A stretch of 39,498 bases of DNA from Actinomycetota bacterium (GCA_016931915.1 JAFGDU010000124.1:1-39498), one strand, 5' to 3'; positions 15,659 to 24,783 are shown, counted from the stretch's first letter. Made by a program: numbers and translations. Notes: generated from the letters alone by a model not told the origin.

Positions 15659-16714
15659 ATGAGATACTGCCACGAATGCGGCTTGCCGAAGAGGATAACC
15701 CAGACCCACTCATGGTTAGGCAACGGCACCATGGTCGAGGCGAAGAACCCCTCTCACCGCATGATCTTCATCGAGAGCGAGAACATCGCCGGCGTCTTCA
15801 CCCGCGTAGAAGAGATTCTGGGAATATCCATCGAACGCTTGATAGTCGAGAGCCAGAGCAGGCTTACATGCGATTACGTCGGCAACCTCCTGCCGGGCAT
15901 ACTCTTGAAGGTGCTGCGCATGACCTCCATCAAGCCCCTGGCGAAGAGTATCACCAACCTGGGCAGGATCACAGGCCTCGGCGATGTCGAACTCCTCTCC
16001 ATGCGTATCAAGGGCAGCAAGGGCGACTACGTCAAGATCGGGGGGAGGAACATCTTCTACCTCCCCTCTTACTGCGGCATGGTGATGGGAGCGATGGAAG
16101 CGGTCTCCGGGCAGGAGTGCAGTATAGATTACGAGGAGACATCGCCCGGGTACTACGAGGTGACCACGCACGTCTCGACCCATCCCATAGAGCTGAGAGA
16201 ACGTTTCCAGTGGCCGGAATACGCCGGCAAGACGGGCGATATCACCCCCGAGAGATGCAGCAGGTGCGGTGGGCCGAAGGAGCTGTCGGCGTACGAGTGG
16301 AAGATGGGCGACGGCATGATCGTGAGGAGAAGCGACGGGCGACGCATGCTCATCGACGGCCCCGCAGAGACCGACGCTATCTTCATCGAGCTGGAAAAGG
16401 AGCTGGGGGAGGACATTCCGCGGGTAGTCATCGCGGCCCAGCGAGATTACGTGAAGAGCGGCTCCCACTCCGCGGAAGAGGCACGCGACCTCGATACCTT
16501 CAGGAGTGCCCTGGCCTTCCGTGGCCTCGGCAACCTCAGGGAGCTGGACTGGGGGGAGGGAAGCCTGCGGCTGTGCATCGAGAACCCCTGCATGCACCTC
16601 CTGCTGGTCGGACTGGCCCAGGGCCTATTCGAGCTGGCCACCGGCCGCGACAGCGAGGTAGACTGGGAACTCGCCGGCGATGGCGATCTATGTGTTGAGG
16701 TTTCCGCCCTATAA
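15659..16714 (+). CDS. Unrecognised zinc-ribbon protein with two V4R-like modules, paralogue B
   Basis: The protein has 351 residues and is collinear with paralogue A, sharing many exact stretches such as NPSHRMIF, SPGYYEVTT, VSTHP, NPCxHLLLVGL and EVDWEL. It has the same two-fold internal repeat: CHECGLPKRI at residues 4-13 and CSRCGGPKEL near 201, each with the GTM/GMI, HRM/RRM and IVESQ/IAAQR elements. ATG 15659 starts 4 bp after the stop of A, with GGAGGTGG inside the end of A, so the two are translationally coupled. Its last 6 bp overlap the end of the glycyl radical enzyme on the other strand. Four related modules in two adjacent proteins suggest a heteromeric complex. Function unknown. 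Confidence 0.72.
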   Translation: MRYCHECGLPKRITQTHSWLGNGTMVEAKNPSHRMIFIESENIAGVFTRVEEILGISIERLIVESQSRLTCDYVGNLLPGILLKVLRMTSIKPLAKSITNLGRITGLGDVELLSMRIKGSKGDYVKIGGRNIFYLPSYCGMVMGAMEAVSGQECSIDYEETSPGYYEVTTHVSTHPIELRERFQWPEYAGKTGDITPERCSRCGGPKELSAYEWKMGDGMIVRRSDGRRMLIDGPAETDAIFIELEKELGEDIPRVVIAAQRDYVKSGSHSAEEARDLDTFRSALAFRGLGNLRELDWGEGSLRLCIENPCMHLLLVGLAQGLFELATGRDSEVDWELAGDGDLCVEVSAL

Positions 16715-19282
16715 CTCGCTGAACTCCGTGCGTGCGATGATATCGTCCTGCAGGACCTTGGAGAGATCGATGAAGCGTGCGGAATAACCCGTCACCTTGA
16801 CCGTGAGGTCGGGGTACTTCTCAGGGTGCTCCTGGGCGTCGCGCAGGGTATCCGCGTCCAGCGGGTTGAACTGCACGTGCCTGCCGCCCATGACGAAGTA
16901 CGCCTCCAGCAGCGAGGCCAGTTTCTCCACGCTCTCCCGTGACTGCAGCATTGCAGGCGAGAGGTTCATATTCAGGGCGCTGCCGTCGCTCATGAAGGTC
17001 TTCCCCGCCGCGGCCACGGAATGGAAGACCGCGGTAGACCCGGTCCTCTCCATGCCGTTGGTGGGAGAGATGCCGTTGGCCACCACTTCTCCCGCCCGCC
17101 TGCCGTCGGGCGTCGCCGCGCAGAGAGCGCCCTCCAGGTCCTGGGTGCCGGAGGAGAACATGCTGGGCCTGTAGTGCCCTCCCCGCCAGCATGCGTGTTT
17201 CCTGACCTCGCGCGTGAACACCTCGGATACCCACTGGGCGATATCGTCCACCCGCGGGTCGTCGTTCCCGAACTTGGGCGCCTTGCGCAGCAGCTCCTGG
17301 CGCAGGGACTCGCAGCCCACGAAATCGCGCCGCAGCGCCTTGATCAACCCGCGCATGGACACTATACGCTCCTCGAATACGGCCCAGCGTATGGCGGCCA
17401 GGGAATCGGCCACCGTGGCCAGGGACTGGGCGTTTACGTGGCCGTGGTTGTAGCGGGCGCCTCCCCAGGTGAGGTCGAGCCCCGATTCCAGGCATCCCTC
17501 GACCGTCGCTGAGAGCAGCGGCGTGGGGAACTCGGCGAACACCTTGTCCTTTACCTCCGTCATGCGCACGCACACGTCCACGACATGAGACAACTGCTTC
17601 TCGAAGGCATCCTTTACGTCCTCGAAGGTGCGGAACCTGCGGGGGTCGCGGGTGCGCGCGCCCACGCGACGGGAACCCGTCAACAGCTTGCGGCCGCGGT
17701 TGAGCGCCATCTCCAGGGCTCCCACCAGCTGGATAGCGTTGCCGGCGGTATAGGAGTTGTCGTTTCCGGTGGAGGTGGGCTCCACGCAGCCCACGATGGA
17801 ATAATCCCGTGCGTCTTCCGTCGTGTATCCTTCTTCTGCCAGGTCCCTGACGACGATGTCGTCGTTGTAAAAGGCCACCCCCGCGGTTATGCGGTGCGTC
17901 TCTATGGCGCGCAGGAGGAAATCGCGTTTCGTTTTATGGGATATCCTCACCGCCAGGCCATCTCCCAGTCCCCTCACGTTTTCCAGCGCCTCCAGGAATA
18001 TATAAGACATCTCGCAGGTGGCGTCCTCGCCATCGCGGCCCAGCCCGCCTATGGTGATGTTGTTGGGGCCGAATATGAGGTTGCCCGCGACCTTTACCAG
18101 CAGTTCCTCCACCGCCTCCACCGCCCGTTCGCGGGTCATGCGTCCGGCCTTTATATCCGCTTCGTAATAGGGATGGAGGTACTGGTCCATCCTGCCGGCG
18201 GTGAAAACGTTGTCCAGGCCGTAGCTGACGGCCAGGACAACCTGGGTCATCCATATGGACTGCACCGCCTCCATGAAGGTGCCGGGCGGCTCGGCGGGGA
18301 CCCTGCGGCAGCGCTCCGCCATGGCGAGGAGCTCCGACTTCCTCTCTCCCTCAGCCGCGGCGGCCGTCTCCTCCGCAAGTTCCGCATACCTCTGTGAGAA
18401 CTCGCAAACGGCCTGCGCAACTATGCGGACGGAGGTGTAAAAGTCCCTGCGCCGCTTGTTGTCCTCCGCGCCCTTGTCCAGTTCCGCAAGTTCCCCCGCC
18501 GCCCACTCAGAGATGCCCTTGAAACCCAGCTGGAGGACCCGGTTGTAGCCGGGGACTATATGGCCCTGCATATCGAGGAGGATATAGCTCAGGTCCGGGA
18601 GGATCTCGTAGGCCAGGCGCAGGCCTTGCGGGAGCAGCAGCAGTGACCTCTTGCTCATGGAGCTGATGTTGCCTCCCACGTTCTTGGACAGCACCCGCAG
18701 CGCGTTCTTCGCCCCCCCCAGGCCCCTGATCATACGGTAGAGGGAGACGGGGCCGATGACGGGCTGGCCCCTGTAGAGGCCTTCCAAGGTCAGCTCCCTT
18801 ACCTTGCGGTCGTGAAAGGTCTTACCGCGCCAGAAGGGGAGTATTTCTTTCTTGATCTCCCTGCGCACGGCCGGGGTGGCGCTGCCGATCACCTCGCGAG
18901 AGCGTTCCTGGCTGATGCCCCCGATGGGAAGCGCCATGTTATCGTCCGCGAATGGGCTCAGGAACAGCTTTATCGCCCCGTTGAACGAACCCCTCTCGAT
19001 TCCCACCGGCTCCGCGAGCATCTCCGCGGCCTTCATCCCGACGAGCTGCTCGTCTTCACCGATGCCGATGGTCATGTTGCGCAGGGTTTCCTGCAGGGCC
19101 AGCGCCGCGCGCCGGCAGGGTGCCTTGTTCCCACCGCTCCCCATCTGCTTCCAGACCGAGGTGTAGTAACGCGCCCGCTCTATATCCAGCTTGAAAGGGC
19201 TGGCAAGAAAGCGTTTCTTTATGCGCTCCGTTCTCGGGGAGGGCACTCCCCGCGCCTTCGTCTCCGGTTCCACGTACTCCAT
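16709..19282 (-). CDS. Glycyl radical enzyme (PFL-like, eliminase type)
   Basis: The product (857 residues) is full length for a glycyl radical enzyme. It has the thiyl-radical Cys499 in DYSIVGCVEPTSTG with the Glu501 typical of dehydratase/lyase members (choline lyase, glycerol and propanediol dehydratases, hydroxyproline dehydratase). Thr512 sits 13 residues after the Cys, as in choline TMA-lyase CutC (recalled alignment). The glycyl radical Gly832 is in VTGYSARFIDL, 25 residues from the C-terminus, followed by LQDDIIARTEF. It needs activation by a radical-SAM enzyme, and none is visible in the window. ATG 19282 lies eight bases after GGAGGGGGG. A MalT/BTAD regulator diverges from it. The substrate is unknown; the GCVEP motif argues against pyruvate formate-lyase (CC motif) and benzylsuccinate synthase. 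Confidence 0.92.
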   Translation of the reverse strand: MEYVEPETKARGVPSPRTERIKKRFLASPFKLDIERARYYTSVWKQMGSGGNKAPCRRAALALQETLRNMTIGIGEDEQLVGMKAAEMLAEPVGIERGSFNGAIKLFLSPFADDNMALPIGGISQERSREVIGSATPAVRREIKKEILPFWRGKTFHDRKVRELTLEGLYRGQPVIGPVSLYRMIRGLGGAKNALRVLSKNVGGNISSMSKRSLLLLPQGLRLAYEILPDLSYILLDMQGHIVPGYNRVLQLGFKGISEWAAGELAELDKGAEDNKRRRDFYTSVRIVAQAVCEFSQRYAELAEETAAAAEGERKSELLAMAERCRRVPAEPPGTFMEAVQSIWMTQVVLAVSYGLDNVFTAGRMDQYLHPYYEADIKAGRMTRERAVEAVEELLVKVAGNLIFGPNNITIGGLGRDGEDATCEMSYIFLEALENVRGLGDGLAVRISHKTKRDFLLRAIETHRITAGVAFYNDDIVVRDLAEEGYTTEDARDYSIVGCVEPTSTGNDNSYTAGNAIQLVGALEMALNRGRKLLTGSRRVGARTRDPRRFRTFEDVKDAFEKQLSHVVDVCVRMTEVKDKVFAEFPTPLLSATVEGCLESGLDLTWGGARYNHGHVNAQSLATVADSLAAIRWAVFEERIVSMRGLIKALRRDFVGCESLRQELLRKAPKFGNDDPRVDDIAQWVSEVFTREVRKHACWRGGHYRPSMFSSGTQDLEGALCAATPDGRRAGEVVANGISPTNGMERTGSTAVFHSVAAAGKTFMSDGSALNMNLSPAMLQSRESVEKLASLLEAYFVMGGRHVQFNPLDADTLRDAQEHPEKYPDLTVKVTGYSARFIDLSKVLQDDIIARTEFSEL

Positions 19283-19473
19283 CCTCAAATCCCCCCTCCA
19301 CTGTCCGAAACCCTTGTTTTGCGCTTCTCCGATGTGAAATCCACCGCTTTCATCTTTCTACATGGTATAAAGTGCAAGTTTAAAGAAAATAAAATTATAA
19401 TAATCCCAGCACCCGCAAGCGGCAGCGGTTGTTCCGGTCAGGAACTCTGTACGTTTTCCGGCGGAAGGTTCTC
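19283..19473. promoter_or_regulatory. Divergent promoter region between glycyl radical enzyme and MalT/BTAD regulator
   Basis: This 191-bp intergenic region contains a sharp AT-rich island (about 19363-19405) in otherwise GC-rich DNA, including TATAAT at 19396-19401 reading toward the regulator. I see no convincing -35 hexamer at 16-18 bp, so an activator-dependent promoter is possible. No gene is visible here. Confidence 0.4.
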
Positions 19474-22400
19474 ATGGGACGTATGCGAGAACGCAATGAT
19501 GCGGACGAGGGTGGAATACTGATCCTGTTGTCAAAACTCTCACCCCCACGCCTGCACGCTATCGTGCCCAGGAACCGGCTGCTGGAGACGCTGGGCGCCG
19601 CCATCTCGGTCAAGCTGACCTGCATCGTAGCCGGCGCGGGATTCGGCAAGAGTACCCTCACAGCCGATTTCCTCGGCCAGCGCGGCTATCCGTATGCCTG
19701 GTATCAACTCGAGGACTCCGACCGCGACCTGTCCATATTCCTCGCCTATCTCGCGGCAGCGTTCGACCAGCATGGGGATCTCCAGGGGAGCGAGGGCAGC
19801 GGTTCCATTCCAGCCTCACGGGGCTCCCGCAGCGACCGCCGGGCGGAGCTGGCCTCCTTCCTTGCGGCGATCGAAAGGCGCATCGAGGATGATTTCTTCT
19901 TAGTGCTGGACGATTTCCAGGAGGTTGAGGGCAGTAAGGAGATCGTCGAAGCGCTGGATTTTTTACTCGCTCACCTCCCCGACAATCTCCACATCTTCAC
20001 CCTCAGCACCTGCGAACCCGATCTGGACCTTGCGAAGATGAGGGGGAGGCGAGAGGTGCTGGAGATACGGGAAGATCAGCTATGCTTCAACGACGAGGAG
20101 ACGGCCAGGCTCCTGGAGGATGTCTTTTCCCTACACGTCGACGACGGAGACATCGCAGACCTGACCGATCTGACCGAGGGCTGGATCACTGGCCTTATAC
20201 TTCTCTCCCATGCCCTGAAGAGCGGTGACAGTACCCACATAGGCCGCATGCGCAAGGAAGGCACGCTCACGTCTCCCATGCTCTTCGATTACTTCTACAG
20301 GGTCATCTATGGGAAACTGGATGAGAAGCTGAAGGGATTTCTCTTGCGGACCTCGATCCTTTCGCGCGTGGAACCGGGATTCTGCGATGCCTTGCTGGAG
20401 ATCGGCGATTCGGGGCTATGCCTTTCGCGCCTCGCCGAATCCCACCTCTTCGTGGTCCCCCTGGACGAAGCGGGAACATCATACAGGTACCACCACCTGC
20501 TCCGTTCGTTCCTGCTCGAAGTGCTGTCCAAGATCTCCGCCCCCGGCGAGGTGGAATCGCTGCATGCGAGGGCCGCCGTGTTGCTGGAGGAACGGGGCGA
20601 GATCGAGGAGGCCCTGAGGCACTACATGTCGGCGGGAGAACCGGAAAAGGCCGCCGAGAAGCTGGGAGGTATGGCCGGCGGATTGATAAGGTCCGGAAGG
20701 TTCACTTACCTCCGGCAGGCGATAGAACGTCTGCCCGAGCCCATTCTTCATGTCCATCCCACACTTCTCTATTCGCTGGCCCAATGCTACGAGCGCCTGG
20801 GAGCATACGGACAGGCCCTGGAGATATACGAGAAAGCTGCTTCGATCTTCGCTGAAAGGGGCGACCTTGCTTCCCGTATGGACTGCATGAGAGATGGCCT
20901 CAAGCTGACGGTACTGAGCGGAAGGGCCCCCGAAGTGGAGGCATCCATGGAGGAGTTCGTGGATATATTCGAGGGCCCCGCCTTGGACATCGATTCCTGG
21001 TTCCAGTCCGCGGCCCTCATGAGCGCAGGTTCTACCTACCTGGGGATGGCGGACCGTGCGAGGGGGTTTATCGCGGCCTCGCTGGCCAGGATGGAAGACG
21101 TGAAGGATGAGGGGGCGCGACTGACCATGCTCACCTGGTGCGGTTATGCATCCCTGCTGCTGGGAGAATACCGCCAGGCCGTCGAACTTCTCATGCACGC
21201 CAGGGAGCTCGCGTTCGAAAGGGATTTTCTTTTCTATCTTCCCGATATCTGCTGCCTGCTCTCCATGACCCACAGCGCCATGGGCAGATATGCGGAAGCA
21301 AGGGGGTATGCAGAGGAGGGACTCAATGCTAGCGGTGCGGCGGTAGGAGAGGATCCCATACACCCCGCATCCATCCAGAACCGGCTGGCACTGGCGATAT
21401 CCAGCGAAGGTGCAGAAGGGGACGAGAGCCTCCTGGAGCTCTCGCGCCTGCGGCGGATTGCGGAAGAGGGCGAGGATATCTGGCTTGCCATCAACTGCAA
21501 TCTCTTCAGCGGGACCGCCTACCTCTGGACCGGCGACCTGCAGCTATCGCTGCAATGTTTCCGCAGGACCGAGACGCTGTGCAGGGAAAAAGGCTTCCTC
21601 GACGATGAACTGCTCTCCAGCCTTTCCCGCATCGCGCTCACCATGGGAGAGGAGATCGATGCAGCCGAGGCACTCCAGGAAGCGCGTCGTATCTTCGACA
21701 CCATGCAGAGCAGGGCTGCCGGCGTGCTGCGCTCCGCCTCCTATCTGCTGCTCGCCTCCATACTCTTCCAGAGCGGAGACGAGGACGGCGCCCTGGAAAC
21801 GCTGTCCATGGCCGTAACGATTGACGAGAAGAGCGGCGGCCTGGGATGGTGGAAAGCCTATTCCAGGCTGGTTCTGCCCGTGATGTCCGCAGCCTTTTCC
21901 CGGGGAGAGAGAATCGACTTTCTGAGCGAGGCCTTCAGGGTGATAGGCACCGTATCTCTCCCTTACCTGTACAGGCTGAGAAGGAGCGGGCTGCGCGAGG
22001 CGCGCGAAAAGGCCCGGGAGTTGATCGAGGAGCTGTTGGGAAAGGCGGCGGACCCCCTGGAGATAAGGATGCTCGGGTCAATGCGGGTCGCCAAGGGAAG
22101 GTCGTGCATCGAGGAGGCGGACTGGAGGAGCAAGAGAGCGCTGAGCGTGCTCAAATACCTGGCAGCACATCACGCCAGGGGCCCCGTGCAGAGAGACGTG
22201 ATAATGGACCTGCTCTGGCCCGATATGGACCCGGAGAAGGCATCCAAGAACCTCAACGTAGCGCTTTCCACCATCCGCAAGACCCTGGACCCCGATGCCG
22301 ACTGGGGGGATTCCCGCTACCTGGTCACCAGCGGCAATTCGCTTGCGCTCGAACCGGGAGAAGGCGGCTGGATAGATATCGAGCTCTTCCGCGACAAGGT

Positions 22401-22830
22401 GGAGGAGGCGCTTGCGGCGCGGGAGGCCGGAGACAGCCGTATTTTTCTGCAGAGATGCCTCGAAGCTGAGGCTTTATACGGCGGCGATTTCCTGGCCGAG
22501 GACCCCTACGAGGACTGGTGCCTGCCCATCAGGGAGGCACTGAGCAAGGCCTACGTAGACCTGCTGCGGGATATCGCCGACGAATACATCGCAGCGGGGG
22601 CCCAAGACAGGGCACTGGCTTACACGGAGAAGGCACTGGCGGAGGACCCCGGCCGTGAGGACCTGTACCGCAGCGCCATGATGATCCATGCGTCCCGGGG
22701 CGACCGCGCAGGCGTGGAGAAGGCTTTCGAGAGCTGCCGCATGTACTTGCGGGACAGCCTTGACGTCCCTCCGTCGGCCGAGACCTTGGAATTGCTCGAA
22801 GAGCTCGGCGAGCGTATCGCACATAGTTGA
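19474..22830 (+). CDS. MalT-type STAND ATPase regulator with C-terminal OmpR-like and BTAD domains
   Basis: The product has 1118 residues. The N-terminus carries a MalT-like STAND NTPase with LSPPRLHAIVPRNRLLE leading into Walker A AGAGFGKST (~residue 53) and Walker B FFLVLDDFQ (~141), then DLTEGWITGLIL and the RYHHLLRSFLLEVL winged segment (~345). A long TPR-like helical solenoid occupies ~370-860. From ~863 (LEIRMLGSMRVAKG) there is an OmpR-type winged helix with KRALSVLKYLAAH and ASKNLNVALSTIRKTL, then a BTAD tetratricopeptide domain to the end. MalT itself ends in a LuxR helix-turn-helix; here the DNA-binding part is of SARP/BTAD type. ATG 19474 has GGAAGG five bases upstream; a TTG at 19429 is less likely. 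It probably senses a small effector and activates the divergent glycyl radical enzyme. Confidence 0.88.
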   Translation: MGRMRERNDADEGGILILLSKLSPPRLHAIVPRNRLLETLGAAISVKLTCIVAGAGFGKSTLTADFLGQRGYPYAWYQLEDSDRDLSIFLAYLAAAFDQHGDLQGSEGSGSIPASRGSRSDRRAELASFLAAIERRIEDDFFLVLDDFQEVEGSKEIVEALDFLLAHLPDNLHIFTLSTCEPDLDLAKMRGRREVLEIREDQLCFNDEETARLLEDVFSLHVDDGDIADLTDLTEGWITGLILLSHALKSGDSTHIGRMRKEGTLTSPMLFDYFYRVIYGKLDEKLKGFLLRTSILSRVEPGFCDALLEIGDSGLCLSRLAESHLFVVPLDEAGTSYRYHHLLRSFLLEVLSKISAPGEVESLHARAAVLLEERGEIEEALRHYMSAGEPEKAAEKLGGMAGGLIRSGRFTYLRQAIERLPEPILHVHPTLLYSLAQCYERLGAYGQALEIYEKAASIFAERGDLASRMDCMRDGLKLTVLSGRAPEVEASMEEFVDIFEGPALDIDSWFQSAALMSAGSTYLGMADRARGFIAASLARMEDVKDEGARLTMLTWCGYASLLLGEYRQAVELLMHARELAFERDFLFYLPDICCLLSMTHSAMGRYAEARGYAEEGLNASGAAVGEDPIHPASIQNRLALAISSEGAEGDESLLELSRLRRIAEEGEDIWLAINCNLFSGTAYLWTGDLQLSLQCFRRTETLCREKGFLDDELLSSLSRIALTMGEEIDAAEALQEARRIFDTMQSRAAGVLRSASYLLLASILFQSGDEDGALETLSMAVTIDEKSGGLGWWKAYSRLVLPVMSAAFSRGERIDFLSEAFRVIGTVSLPYLYRLRRSGLREAREKARELIEELLGKAADPLEIRMLGSMRVAKGRSCIEEADWRSKRALSVLKYLAAHHARGPVQRDVIMDLLWPDMDPEKASKNLNVALSTIRKTLDPDADWGDSRYLVTSGNSLALEPGEGGWIDIELFRDKVEEALAAREAGDSRIFLQRCLEAEALYGGDFLAEDPYEDWCLPIREALSKAYVDLLRDIADEYIAAGAQDRALAYTEKALAEDPGREDLYRSAMMIHASRGDRAGVEKAFESCRMYLRDSLDVPPSAETLELLEELGERIAHS

Positions 22831-22907
22831 ATCCGCGTCCGGCTACCGTGCCTAAACCGTGCCGAGAGCCGGCCACGATTCCCAGGTTCAGGTGGTGAAC
22901 AACCAGT

Positions 22908-24080
22908 TTACAGCGGGTAGCGCCCGTACTTGCGCGACGCCTCTACCATCCAGCGCAGCCTCTCTACGTTCATGTCTGAATGCGTGTTCGTCGGCGCCAG
23001 TATATATCCCCCGCCTTTTCCTGCATCTCGTATGGACTCCTCCACCGCGGCGAAGACCTCTTCCCTCGTGGCATCCACCAGTATATGGGTGATATCCATG
23101 TTGCCCATGAGGCAGATGCGGTCGCCCACCATCTCCTTTACCCTCGCCAGCTCCATCCCGGCGGTGGGCTCCAGGGCATGCACCCCGTCGAAACCGCAGT
23201 CCGCGAACCACTCCAGTAGAGGATAGACGTTGCCGCAGGAGTGTATGGTGATCTTCATCCCCAGGGAATGCGCTCTCTCCGTCATGCGGCGGTAGGCGTC
23301 GCCGTACAGTTCGTCGTAGGCGCGCGGGTTGAGCATGGGGCCGGAGCGGTAGGCAAGGTCGTCGGTATACATCACGCCGGGCAGCCCGGCATCGGCGAAG
23401 ACCTCTATCATCAGGCAGTAGAGGTCCTCGTAGAACTTGATATAGCGCCGCATGAAATTCTTTTCCTTGCGTATGGCCACCGCGAAGCGGTCGAAGCCCA
23501 TACTCTGGGAGGTGATCTCGAAGAGGCCGCCGCTGAACATGCCGAAGACGAAGATTCGCTCCCCGAAGTCCTTCTGGATGCGCGAGTAGACGCGCTGGTT
23601 CTTGGCCGGCATCTGGAAGATGGCCCTCTTGTCCCATGCGTCCCAGTCGTCCGGGCCGTGGATGAAGCCGCTCTTGTACATGGGCGAGCCCAGGCTGTGC
23701 CCCTCGTCTATCACCACGTCGTAGCGCCGTCCGTAGATATCGTACATGAGCCTGGAGCTCTCGTAGCGGTAGATGGGGACGTGCATGACCCAGGCGGCAT
23801 CGCAGCCCATGGCCACCGCCGCCCTGGTCTTGTCGTAGGAGAAGGCGTCCATGGCCAGGTCCACGATCTTCGCATGGTCCATCCTGGGAAACAGCCAGTC
23901 AATGACCTTGGACGTTTGGGGGTTCTCGAAGAAAAACCCCAGGGGGACGGGCTTCTTGCCCAGGGCGCCGTAGATGGTCTTGTACTCCATGGTCATATCC
24001 ATGACCGGCACCATGTCCGGCTCCCGCAGCTCCAGGGCGGCGTTCACCCTCTCGTGAGTCGGCGGAATTAACGGAGCCAA
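22908..24080 (-). CDS. Uroporphyrinogen decarboxylase-family (MtaA/CmuA-like) methyltransferase-like protein
   Basis: The product (390 residues) is a URO-D fold TIM barrel (PF01208) of the corrinoid/CoM methyltransferase branch: PDMVPVMDMTMEYKT at the start, FGMFSGGLFEITSQSMGF near residue 195, and the Zn-site-like motif IHSCGN (His280-x-Cys282). The third Zn ligand of MtaA-type enzymes, a Cys in the APGC-like loop, reads APTN here (Asn365) with His367 two residues on. Start choice: TTG 24080 sits eight bases after GGAGG, whereas GTG 24089 overlaps the ribosome site. It stands alone, without MtaB/MtaC-like genes, so its role in demethylation or methyl transfer is inferred from the fold only. 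It converges with the MalT/BTAD regulator. Confidence 0.82.
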   Translation of the reverse strand: MAPLIPPTHERVNAALELREPDMVPVMDMTMEYKTIYGALGKKPVPLGFFFENPQTSKVIDWLFPRMDHAKIVDLAMDAFSYDKTRAAVAMGCDAAWVMHVPIYRYESSRLMYDIYGRRYDVVIDEGHSLGSPMYKSGFIHGPDDWDAWDKRAIFQMPAKNQRVYSRIQKDFGERIFVFGMFSGGLFEITSQSMGFDRFAVAIRKEKNFMRRYIKFYEDLYCLMIEVFADAGLPGVMYTDDLAYRSGPMLNPRAYDELYGDAYRRMTERAHSLGMKITIHSCGNVYPLLEWFADCGFDGVHALEPTAGMELARVKEMVGDRICLMGNMDITHILVDATREEVFAAVEESIRDAGKGGGYILAPTNTHSDMNVERLRWMVEASRKYGRYPL

Positions 24081-24303
24081 AGCAGGCACCTCCTTGCTGA
24101 TTAATGCTCTTATAACACAGGATGACTCTTAAGAGCAGATATGGAGAGTATATACGAAAACATATACGGATATCGTTGGACACATCTGGCATCCCCATCG
24201 CATGAATACCGAAAGTATCCGAAAAGGCACGCGAAACCATGTATCTCGTTGATATGATATCTTGATGATACCGGCCTTTGAGCGTCAGGAGGTGTCCGGG
24301 TAA

Positions 24304-24783
24304 TTGCAGAGAAAAGCCGCTTGTCTGGTTATATTGATCATCTTCATATCGACCTTATCCTTTATGGGGTGTGGTTCGGAAAGCGCTTCCGAGCAGGATG
24401 GGGGGACTGAAGAACATACCATAACAGCCCCGGGAGAGAAGACTCAAGGCGAGGAGACCTTCGTGCAGGAGGATTTCCAAGAGACAAGGGCGCTGCATTG
24501 CGTCGGCTCTCAACCCGCGAACAATGCCCTCCTGTCGACGGCGCCGCGGCAGGTGGTACTCACCTTCACTAAAGAACTCATCCCGCCGTCGGAGATCGAA
24601 GTGACCTGTGAAGGCAGCGACGTCACCACGGCTCCCACATCGTCCATATCGGAAGATCGGCTGTCTTTGAGCGTGCCCATAGACGCCGCGCGGACCGGTA
24701 ATTACCAGGTGGAATATTCCGTCACCTGGACGGACGGCATGTCCGATACCGGCTCCTTCGGCTTCTCCGTGCAGCTACAGTGA
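24304..24783 (+). CDS. Lipoprotein with degenerate CopC-like domain
   Basis: The product has 159 residues. The N-terminus is a lipoprotein signal: a basic MQRKA, a hydrophobic core, and the lipobox LSFMGC with Cys23. An acidic linker (~25-60) is followed by a CopC-like beta-sandwich (PF04234): LHCVGSQPANNALLSTAP, VVLTFTKEL and the final strands GNYQVEYSVTWTDGMSDTGSFGFSV. The DGH copper-ligand motif common in CopC is DGM here, so Cu(II) binding of the usual kind is doubtful. It would be anchored to the outer face of the membrane. TTG 24304 has AGGAGGTG nine bases upstream. The gene is isolated and divergent from the URO-D gene. A stress-protein or metal-sequestering role is a guess. Confidence 0.7.
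   Translation: MQRKAACLVILIIFISTLSFMGCGSESASEQDGGTEEHTITAPGEKTQGEETFVQEDFQETRALHCVGSQPANNALLSTAPRQVVLTFTKELIPPSEIEVTCEGSDVTTAPTSSISEDRLSLSVPIDAARTGNYQVEYSVTWTDGMSDTGSFGFSVQLQ

Noticed and set aside
22831..22907. CCGGCT...AGCCGG arms as a bidirectional terminator between convergent genes
   Set aside because: The arms are only 6 bp with a 22-base loop and no T-run on either strand.
24120..24180. CTCTTAAGAG palindrome and AT-rich TATAC repeats between the URO-D gene and the lipoprotein
   Set aside because: The dyad is short, occurs once, and no clear promoter elements can be aligned to either divergent gene.
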